Shown one piece after another: positions 1 to 5,261 of a stretch of 16,578 nt of DNA. This stretch comes from Thiopontia sp964647745 (GTDB lineage: Bacteria > Pseudomonadota > Gammaproteobacteria > GCF-002020875): positions 1 through 16,578 of the forward strand of contig CAZYJG010000028.1 in NCBI GenBank assembly GCA_964647745.1, written 5' to 3'. The notes beneath the pieces are model-generated. The model was given only the letters and a program-made list of their open reading frames with translations, did no database searches and had not been told where the DNA came from. The translations under genes were made by a program, and so were the position numbers. How positions within the stretch are numbered: position 1 is the stretch's first letter; each line of letters starts with the position of its first letter.

Positions 1-51
1 GCGGCTGGCAGTAGAGGGGTATGAGCAGTTTCGGGCTCTCTTTTCATCAAC

Positions 52-225
52 TCATTCAGATGGTGGGTAAATCTCGGAGATAGTTTCGATATTGCGCCCA
101 ATCTGGGTGACACATTTTCCACTGCGACGAACCTCTTCCGTAATAAAGATTGCTCTTGCCTTGGAGGGGGTATCGGCCTCCAGGGTGAATTTTTGATGAT
201 ACGCAGTAATTTCAAACTGTTTCAT
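52..225 (-). CDS. small hypothetical protein, 57 aa
   Basis: A short open frame on the minus strand starts with ATG (complement of 223-225) and ends with TGA (complement of 52-54). The product begins MKQFEITAYHQKFTLEA and ends EIYPPSE. It has no signal peptide, no membrane segment and one cysteine. The opening alternates polar and hydrophobic residues like a beta strand, followed by a charged stretch that could be a helix (SKARAIFITEEVRRSG). A purine-rich AAGGCGG lies upstream of the ATG as a modest ribosome site. It diverges from the sigma factor gene, with about 110 bases between the two starts. I do not recognise the family and cannot assign a function. The protein-like composition and the plausible start make it a reasonable gene, but it is short enough that chance is not excluded. 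Confidence 0.45.
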   Translation of the reverse strand: MKQFEITAYHQKFTLEADTPSKARAIFITEEVRRSGKCVTQIGRNIETISEIYPPSE

Positions 226-270
226 ATGACCCGCCTTGTTAATGTAGTGATTCCGGATAAATTACGTTAG

Positions 271-297
271 TGGACGTGAATTGGATTCAGTTACAAT
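271..297 (+). promoter_or_regulatory. possible promoter of the sigma factor operon
   Basis: The 109-base divergent intergenic stretch (226-334) holds TACAAT at 292-297, a good match to a sigma-70 -10 box. The nearest -35 candidate is TGGACG at 271-276, with a short 15-base spacer, so the match is weak. A start near 304 would leave a leader of about 30 bases containing the GAGG ribosome site at 325-328. Autoregulation by the ECF factor is common in such operons, but I could not identify a convincing ECF-type promoter here. Confidence 0.22.
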
Positions 298-334
298 CAA
301 AATCTGGTATCGGTCGCTTTAGACGAGGTGGGGT

Positions 335-883
335 TTGACTACAGATAGCAACCATATTGGTGGTTTGCTCTCCAGGACGGCATTGGGGGATCGCCGCGCC
401 TTTGAGGAGCTATACAGGGCAACTTCCTCGAAACTATTGGGCCTCCTCATGCGTATATTAAAGCGAGAGGATCTCGCGCAGGAGTGTCTGCAGGACGCCT
501 ATGTTCTGATCTGGAATAGAGCAGGGGATTATCGGGCAGACAAGGCAGCCCCGATTACATGGATGGCAAGTATCGCGCGATATCGTGCACTGGACCTGTT
601 AAGGAAGAGAAAGCATGAGGTTTCAGTGGATGATGAGGTTCTCTCACAGGTACCGGATGAACATCAGGTTAAGTTTGATGATCAGCTGGTTGAGATTGAG
701 GATGCGCAAGGGCTGGAAGAGTGTATGAAAACATTGAACATAAACCAGAGGAACTGTATCTACATGGCCTATTTTGATGGGTACACCCATCCGGAAATTG
801 CCATGCGCATTGATGCCCCAGTTGGATCGGTCAAAACCTGGATTCGCAGGGGGATGATGAGTTTGAAGGAGTGTCTCTCATGA
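335..883 (+). CDS. ECF-type RNA polymerase sigma factor
   Basis: This 182-residue protein directs RNA polymerase to a small regulon. Region 2 spans about residues 22-93, with the DAYVLIW motif at 54-60 and the ITWMASIARYRALDLLR helix that contacts the -10 element. Region 4 spans about 125-178 and ends in the helix-turn-helix GSVKTWIRRG (164-173), which reads the -35 element. Regions 1 and 3 are absent, as in all ECF factors, and the length is typical. The start is TTG at 335, chosen because GAGG (325-328) lies six bases upstream and no ATG occurs in frame before residue 39. The gene overlaps the downstream anti-sigma gene by four bases (ATGA), so the two are probably made in step. The pairing with an RskA-type anti-sigma factor suggests a SigK/RpoE-like stress response. 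The inducing signal cannot be read from the sequence. Confidence 0.95.
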   Translation: MTTDSNHIGGLLSRTALGDRRAFEELYRATSSKLLGLLMRILKREDLAQECLQDAYVLIWNRAGDYRADKAAPITWMASIARYRALDLLRKRKHEVSVDDEVLSQVPDEHQVKFDDQLVEIEDAQGLEECMKTLNINQRNCIYMAYFDGYTHPEIAMRIDAPVGSVKTWIRRGMMSLKECLS

Positions 884-1566
884 GAGAGCAGGAGAGCAAT
901 ATTGAACTTGACGAGCTTGCCACTGAGTACGTGCTCGGTACGTTGGAGGGTGACGATCGTCTGCTGTTTCAGCAGCGGATAAAAGAGGACCCCGAGGCGG
1001 CTGAGGCCGTACAGCAGTGGGAGAACCGTCTTGCCCCAATGCTGGATGCGGTTCCTGAGGTAACTCCTCCAGAGCAGGTCTGGAGCGGAATAGAGAGGCG
1101 TCTCGGTTTTGTGGAGGAGAAGAGAAGCTCCCTCTGGAACAGCCTGCGTCTCTGGCAGGGGCTTAGCGCAGCGGCAACTGCAATTGGCCTGGTGCTGGCC
1201 CTGGTTCTGGTAAATACCGTACCGGTGAATCCTGAGATGCTCTATGTGGTGCAGGATAATGATCGTACCGAGTGGGTGGTACGTGCCAGTCATCAGGAGA
1301 GTATGGTGGCGATGCAGGCAGTGGACCCCCCACAGCTACCGAAGGGGAAGGTGTGTCAGCTCTGGGTGACCACCCCGGACGGGCTCATTCACCCTCTGGG
1401 TGTATTGCCTCATGATGGCACCGTAACATTCCCGGTTATCAATCAGCGTGACCAGCTTCTTTCGCAGGATGCGGAGATCTCAGTCACCATTGAGGATCAG
1501 ATGGATGGTTTTGAAAGAATGCCAACCGGTCCTGTAGTCTCCAGGGGAAAGTGGATTCGGATCTAG
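880..1566 (+). CDS. membrane anti-sigma factor, RskA family
   Basis: This 228-residue protein probably holds the upstream ECF sigma factor inactive at the inner membrane. The N-terminal cytoplasmic part (about 1-85) carries the ELATEYVLGTLEGDDR signature of anti-sigma K proteins. I see no HxxxCxxC zinc motif. One membrane segment lies near residues 93-113 (LSAAATAIGLVLALVLV). The periplasmic C-terminal domain (about 120-228) has the RskA-type LPKGKVCQLWV stretch and the PTGPVV motif near the end. A GTG at 871 is also in frame, but the AAGGAG ribosome site (866-871) overlaps it and sits eight bases before the ATG at 880, so ATG is the start. Release of the sigma factor usually involves regulated proteolysis of such proteins; that is family knowledge. 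A terminator follows directly, so the pair forms a two-gene operon. Confidence 0.86.
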   Translation: MREQESNIELDELATEYVLGTLEGDDRLLFQQRIKEDPEAAEAVQQWENRLAPMLDAVPEVTPPEQVWSGIERRLGFVEEKRSSLWNSLRLWQGLSAAATAIGLVLALVLVNTVPVNPEMLYVVQDNDRTEWVVRASHQESMVAMQAVDPPQLPKGKVCQLWVTTPDGLIHPLGVLPHDGTVTFPVINQRDQLLSQDAEISVTIEDQMDGFERMPTGPVVSRGKWIRI

Positions 1567-1596
1567 ACAAGACCTCATTTATTGCCGGTTGTATCA

Positions 1597-1633
1597 GCCC
1601 CCGGGATGTATAGACTCCCGGGGGCATTTTTTT
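1597..1633 (+). terminator. intrinsic terminator after the sigma/anti-sigma operon
   Basis: A perfect 10-bp stem pairs gcccccggga (1597-1606) with tcccgggggc (1616-1625). The loop has nine bases and a run of T follows at 1627-1633. The T-run is only on the right side, so it acts on plus-strand transcription. It separates the sigma operon from the cytochrome genes, which must have their own promoter. Confidence 0.92.
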
Positions 1634-1714
1634 GAAAAAAGAGAGAAAAAGCTGAAACCATTTTTGAGTCCAAATCGTATTTGTGATCAGGACATGGAAA
1701 TAAGTTCTGGTTCT

Positions 1715-1738
1715 AGTTGATTAACAGAAGTTGATTAA
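1715..1738 (+). repeat. 10-bp direct repeat upstream of the first P460 gene
   Basis: The sequence agttgattaa occurs at 1715-1724 and again at 1729-1738, 14 bases apart. It lies in the intergenic region between the sigma-operon terminator and the first cytochrome gene. It could be a tandem protein-binding site. The second copy overlaps the FNR-like box at 1731-1744. Confidence 0.5.
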
Positions 1739-1744
1739 AATCGA
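1731..1744. promoter_or_regulatory. FNR/DNR-like binding box
   Basis: TTGAT-taaa-ATCGA matches nine of ten defined bases of the FNR/DNR/NnrR consensus TTGAT-N4-ATCAA. These regulators respond to oxygen or nitric oxide, which would suit a P460-type gene. The centre lies about 22 bases before the ATG at 1760 and just upstream of the ribosome site (taggag, about 1747-1752). That position fits repression or a chance match better than activation from -41.5. No clear sigma-70 promoter was found nearby. Confidence 0.33.
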
Positions 1745-1759
1745 TATTAGGAGTCAATA

Positions 1760-2284
1760 ATGAAAAAAATAGCAATCGTATTACCATTTATTCTGGCACC
1801 AGCACTGGCTGTGGCTGGAGGGATGCCCTTTGGTGGTGAGGATAGTGTCAGTGATGCAGCAGATCTCTGGTCCGTAATGCGTTCAGAGGGGCTGGTAGGG
1901 GAGAATTCGGTAGTCTCAAAACCATACAAGGGGATGCCGCCCCATGGCATGGTACTGGATACCATTGAGAAGGATGTTACCGTTAATGGCCATACAGGAA
2001 GGGTGATTATTAAACGCAACTATGGTGGAGAGGGTATTGATGTTGCCAAGGTGGCAAAAGATCCCAAACCATGGCTGAAGGCGGTTACCGTCATGTTCAA
2101 GCGTGAAAAGGGTTATGACGCAGATAACCAGGACTGGTTCTACGCAAAATATAAGCCAGATGGCTCTCTTCACACCAACCCTATGAAAATGTTGCTTGCA
2201 GGTCGTGTTATGAAGGGGGAGGCTAAAGGCTGTATAGCCTGTCATCAGGCAGCTCCGGGTGGGGATTACCTCTTTAATAAATAA
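1760..2284 (+). CDS. cytochrome P460 / c'-beta family haem protein (copy 1)
   Basis: This 174-residue periplasmic c-type cytochrome starts with a signal peptide (MKKIAIVLPF onward), cleaved probably after ALAVA at about residue 19. The single haem site is C158-I-A-C161-H162, close to the C-terminus and followed by GGDYLF, the arrangement of the cytochrome P460 family. Upstream are family-like blocks VNGHTGRVIIKRNYG (75-89), AVTVMFKREKGYD (108-120) and DWFYAKYKPDGS (125-136). In characterised P460 a lysine is cross-linked to the haem and the protein oxidises hydroxylamine; c'-beta relatives bind nitric oxide without the link. K85 in VIIKRN is a candidate for that lysine by motif position, not proven. 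The start has a good ribosome site (taggag). A paralogue follows 69 bases downstream. Role in hydroxylamine or NO handling is inferred. Confidence 0.82.
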   Translation: MKKIAIVLPFILAPALAVAGGMPFGGEDSVSDAADLWSVMRSEGLVGENSVVSKPYKGMPPHGMVLDTIEKDVTVNGHTGRVIIKRNYGGEGIDVAKVAKDPKPWLKAVTVMFKREKGYDADNQDWFYAKYKPDGSLHTNPMKMLLAGRVMKGEAKGCIACHQAAPGGDYLFNK

Positions 2285-2302
2285 TTGGCTTGTCGTTAGG
2301 GT

Positions 2303-2334
2303 GGCCGTACCATAAGCTGGTACGGTCATCTTTT
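2303..2334 (+). terminator. hairpin terminator or attenuator between the two P460 genes
   Basis: A 9-bp stem (ggccgtacc 2303-2311 with ggtacggtc 2319-2327, one G-U pair in RNA) has a seven-base loop and is followed by TCTTTT at 2329-2334. It sits between the two cytochrome genes and only 20 bases before the second start. Since no promoter is evident after it, it probably acts as a partial terminator that lowers the second gene relative to the first, or as an mRNA end stabiliser. Confidence 0.7.
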
Positions 2335-2353
2335 GCTGCAAGGAACAGAAACA

Positions 2354-2965
2354 GTGAAAATAAATAGTAGTGGCGGTATCTGTTGGCCTGTTATGGCGCT
2401 CCTGTTTTTCGTAACGCTACCAGTAACGGCCATTGAATCCAGATTTGTCCCGGTCGGGACCCCAAGTGATATCCAGTACGCCCAGCAACTCTGGGATGCA
2501 ATGGTTCAGGGGCGGATTGAGGGCGAAGGGAGAAGAGCAAGCTCCCCATTCTTTGGTGGAGCCAAACCACACGGTGAGATTCTTGAGCTAAGTTATCAGA
2601 ACCTTACCGTTAACGGACATACCGGTTTTATTGTAGTCAAGCGCAACTATGGAGTAGTAGGGGCTCCAGGGGTGCGTGGCCATGTTACGGTGGAGAGCGT
2701 AAGGGCAGATCGCAACAAATATCTGGACTCGATTACTGTGATGTATCAGCGAGAGGGTGGCTATGATGATGCCCACCAGAACTGGTTCTGGGCAAAATAC
2801 CGGCCCGGTGGATCACTATTTACCAAGGAGATAGAGGGCAGGTCAACCCAGCTTGCCGGTCGCCTGCTCAAGGGGAAACAGCAGCAGGATAATAGCGGCT
2901 GCATCTACTGTCACAGTTCTGCGGGTGGCGGAGACTATATCTTCTACCCTCAGATTGTCCCATAG
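2354..2965 (+). CDS. cytochrome P460 / c'-beta family haem protein (copy 2)
   Basis: This 203-residue paralogue of the preceding gene shares the blocks LTVNGHTG (84-91), VVKRNYG (94-100), SITVMYQREGGYDD (126-139), NWFWAKYRPGGS (143-154) and a C-terminal haem site C183-I-Y-C186-H187 followed by GGGDYIF. It carries two insertions relative to copy 1, one after KRNYG (about 101-116) and one before the haem site (about 159-166). A signal peptide spans about residues 1-26 (WPVMALLFFVTLPVTA). The start is GTG at 2354, nine bases after AAGGA (2340-2344). An in-frame TTG at 2333 lies in the T-run of the upstream hairpin and lacks a ribosome site. K96 is the counterpart of K85 in copy 1. Tandem duplication followed by divergence is the simplest history. 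Function is inferred as for copy 1. Confidence 0.8.
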   Translation: MKINSSGGICWPVMALLFFVTLPVTAIESRFVPVGTPSDIQYAQQLWDAMVQGRIEGEGRRASSPFFGGAKPHGEILELSYQNLTVNGHTGFIVVKRNYGVVGAPGVRGHVTVESVRADRNKYLDSITVMYQREGGYDDAHQNWFWAKYRPGGSLFTKEIEGRSTQLAGRLLKGKQQQDNSGCIYCHSSAGGGDYIFYPQIVP

Positions 2966-3079
2966 GGAGAAGTCACCGGATTCATCCTGTTCATCTCCTG
3001 CACTCTAGTTTGGTTGGAGTGAATCCCAAATCCCATTCTCATACGTATATTTAGATACAGAGAGACAGGGGGTGGAGAA

Positions 3080-3424
3080 ATGGAGCATGAGACAAAAACA
3101 TATCTAGATGAGGTGGCCGAGATCGCGCAGGCCAATGTCAACTATCACTACAGTGGTCGAGGTGATGAGAAGGGCTTGGATAGTGTTGGTTCCAGTCTGC
3201 TGATGAGAGAGTATCTGAATCTCTATCAAACCTATTTCCATACAGAAAGAGAGGTGGAGGCCCCAGCGCCGACAACACTGTTTGCTGTTCAGGCCTGTTG
3301 CACTATGCGTCACAAGTTACAGCAACGCTCTCCCTATCTTTGGAGTGACCATGATCATGGGCTCTATAAGCTGATGCAGGCACTCATGTTTCTGTTCAAG
3401 GAGCTGTATGTGGTGGTGAATTAG
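3080..3424 (+). CDS. hypothetical protein, 114 aa
   Basis: I do not recognise this 114-residue protein. It has no signal peptide and no clear membrane segment, and looks largely helical. Notable features are a CC pair at 73-74 (VQACCTMRH), a His/Asp-rich patch SDHDHG (89-94) and a hydrophobic C-terminus (KLMQALMFLFKELYVVV). The start ATG at 3080 follows a purine-rich tract ggggtggag that serves as ribosome site. It lies 114 bases after the second cytochrome and 107 before the glutamate-synthase-like gene, on the same strand, so it is probably a single gene. The His/Cys content would permit metal binding, but nothing in the sequence proves this. Confidence 0.7.
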   Translation: MEHETKTYLDEVAEIAQANVNYHYSGRGDEKGLDSVGSSLLMREYLNLYQTYFHTEREVEAPAPTTLFAVQACCTMRHKLQQRSPYLWSDHDHGLYKLMQALMFLFKELYVVVN

Positions 3425-3469
3425 GTCGCTGCAGATGATTCGATTCTGTGTGATGTTATCTTGCTGATT

Positions 3470-3511
3470 AGTATGCTATTCATTGAATAGTTTATTTGAA
3501 TATCGCATACT
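3470..3511. repeat. nested inverted repeats upstream of the glutamate-synthase-like gene
   Basis: Two mutually exclusive foldings are visible. CTATTCA-T-TGAATAG (3476-3490) is a 15-base palindrome with 7-bp arms. A longer pairing joins AGTATGCTATTCA (3470-3482) with TGAATATCGCATACT (3497-3511), 13 bp with a two-base bulge. No T-run follows, so this is not an ordinary terminator. It lies 20 bases before the start of the next gene and is a candidate operator or leader structure. Confidence 0.5.
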
Positions 3512-3531
3512 GGAAAAAACAATAACAAGTT

Positions 3532-5178
3532 ATGTCATCACGTTTTATTAAGCTACTTGCCGCAGTACTGGTACTGACACTAATTCCAGTGCTCTATCTG
3601 CTTAGCCCTCCCCTGCTGTGGGGAGTGTTGTTATTGGTTATCCTGCCTCTTCTCTCTATTGCGGTTTTCGACCATTTTCAGAAGAGGCACTCCATACGGC
3701 GCAACTTCCCCCTGTTTGGCCGCGGGCGCTGGATCATGGAGGTTGTTCGTCCCTATGTGCGCCAGTATTTTGTTGAATCGGATACGGATGGTGCTCCTAT
3801 CAGTCGCATGTTCAGGGAGATTGTCTATCGGCGTGCAAAAGATACGCTGGAGACCGTTCCCTATGGGACACGTGTGGATGTCTACAGAACAGGATATGAG
3901 TGGATTGGCCATTCACTGGCTGCGATTGATGTCTCTGAGGTAGATCGTGATCTGCGGGTAATGGTGGGTGGAGCGGATTGCAGACAACCGTACGAAGCCA
4001 GTGTTTTCAATGTCTCGGCATTGAGTTTTGGTGCTCTGAGTAGTAATGCAATCAAGGCGCTGAATCTGGGGGCAAAGCAGGGCGGTTTTTTCCACAATAC
4101 GGGAGAGGGTGGCTTGACTCAGCACCATCTCGAGCATGGGGGAGATCTGGTCTGGCAGATTGGGACAGGCTATTACGGATGCAGAGATTCGGATGGAAAT
4201 TTTTCTGCTGAAGCCTTTCAGAAGAGAGCGGCAGAACCTGCAATCAAGATGATTGAGGTGAAGCTGTCCCAGGGGGCAAAGCCTGGCCACGGAGGGATCC
4301 TTCCAGCAGAGAAGAATACAGTTGAGACTGCAGAGATCAGGGGTGTTCTCCCCGGGGTTACAGTGAGCTCCCCGTCAACTCATTCAGCATTTAGTACGCC
4401 ACTTGAGTTGCTCCATTTTATTGCGCAACTTAGGGAGCTATCAGATGGCAAGCCTGTTGGCTTCAAATTGTCAGTGGGTAGAAAAAGTGAGTTTGTGGCG
4501 ATCTGCAAGGCAATGGTTGAGACGGGTATAAAGCCTGACTTTATTACAGTAGATGGTGGAGAGGGGGGGACCGGTGCGGCTCCCCTTGAGTATGTGAACT
4601 CTGTTGGTATGCCGTTGCGAGATGCTGTTGCATTCGTCGCTGACTGTCTCACCGGATTTGGGTTGAAGCAGGAGGTCAAGGTGATTGCCTCAGGCAAGAT
4701 TATTACCGGTTTTCATCTGGTAAAGAATATGGCTCTTGGGGCAGATATCTGTAACAGTGGACGAGGAATGATGATTGCGCTGGGCTGTGTACACTCACTG
4801 AGTTGCAATGATAATGAGTGCCCAACCGGGATCACTACGCAGGATCCGAATCTTGTGAGGGGGCTGGTTGTATCCGATAAGGCTCCACGGGTTGCCAGTT
4901 ATCATCATAAAACTGTTCAGGCAACAGCAGATATTATCTCCTCAGCTGGTCTCCATCACACCTCTGAACTGAACCGGAGCCATATCTTTCGCAGGATCAG
5001 CCAGGAGAAGATTATGCGCTACGATCAGATATTTCCTTATGTTGCAGAGGGGGCGCTGTTGCAGGGGCAGATTCCAGACTCATTCAAACTGATTATGGAG
5101 GAGTCCGATATGCATCGATTCTCTCCTGATGATTACCTCACCCGCTTTGGAGAGGAGTGCAGGGAGATACCAGAGTAA
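3532..5178 (+). CDS. membrane-anchored FMN-binding glutamate synthase-like protein
   Basis: This 548-residue protein matches the synthase domain of GltB, the FMN- and [3Fe-4S]-containing part that converts 2-oxoglutarate to glutamate, without the glutaminase domain. Visible motifs are NTGEGGLT (189-196), SQGAKPGHGGILP (246-258), the FMN-site block DGGEGGTGAAP (341-351) and three cysteines C419, C425 and C430 spaced C-x5-C-x4-C as in the GltB iron-sulfur cluster. The N-terminus differs from GltB: residues about 8-46 form one or two membrane segments (LLAAVLVLTLIPVLYLLS and following). The start ATG at 3532 has only a weak ribosome site. There is no gltD or glutaminase gene nearby, so the true reaction and electron donor are unknown. 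This stand-alone group is widespread and usually annotated as 'FMN-binding glutamate synthase family'. Nested inverted repeats precede it. Confidence 0.88.
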   Translation: MSSRFIKLLAAVLVLTLIPVLYLLSPPLLWGVLLLVILPLLSIAVFDHFQKRHSIRRNFPLFGRGRWIMEVVRPYVRQYFVESDTDGAPISRMFREIVYRRAKDTLETVPYGTRVDVYRTGYEWIGHSLAAIDVSEVDRDLRVMVGGADCRQPYEASVFNVSALSFGALSSNAIKALNLGAKQGGFFHNTGEGGLTQHHLEHGGDLVWQIGTGYYGCRDSDGNFSAEAFQKRAAEPAIKMIEVKLSQGAKPGHGGILPAEKNTVETAEIRGVLPGVTVSSPSTHSAFSTPLELLHFIAQLRELSDGKPVGFKLSVGRKSEFVAICKAMVETGIKPDFITVDGGEGGTGAAPLEYVNSVGMPLRDAVAFVADCLTGFGLKQEVKVIASGKIITGFHLVKNMALGADICNSGRGMMIALGCVHSLSCNDNECPTGITTQDPNLVRGLVVSDKAPRVASYHHKTVQATADIISSAGLHHTSELNRSHIFRRISQEKIMRYDQIFPYVAEGALLQGQIPDSFKLIMEESDMHRFSPDDYLTRFGEECREIPE

Positions 5179-5188
5179 CGATTATTGG

Positions 5189-5222
5189 ACACCGCCCCTT
5201 TTGTTGATTCAATAGGGGGTGT
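5189..5222. repeat. weak hairpin between glutamate-synthase-like and acetolactate synthase genes
   Basis: ACACC-g-CCC (5189-5197) can pair with GGGGGTGT (5215-5222), giving 8 bp with one bulged G and a 17-base loop. No T-run follows. It occupies most of the short gap between the two genes and could be an mRNA end structure; it may also be incidental. Confidence 0.3.
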
Positions 5223-5261
5223 ATGGTCTTAATGTATAGGTTGGCCATTGGGGGAGAGTCA

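Noticed and set aside
1..47. Possible start of another minus-strand gene (ATG complement of 45-47, MKREPETAHTPLL) just after the 57-residue gene
   Set aside because: Only about 15 codons lie in the window, there is no good ribosome site, and nothing is recognisable.
297..314. AAAATCtgGTATC resembling AAATCGTAT at about 1671-1679 as a shared ECF promoter motif
   Set aside because: The spacing differs and the match is too short; no second block aligns.
769..1293. 174-residue minus-strand open frame
   Set aside because: It lies antisense across the end of the sigma gene and the anti-sigma gene, both clearly real; composition (His/Leu/Thr-rich) is that of a shadow frame.
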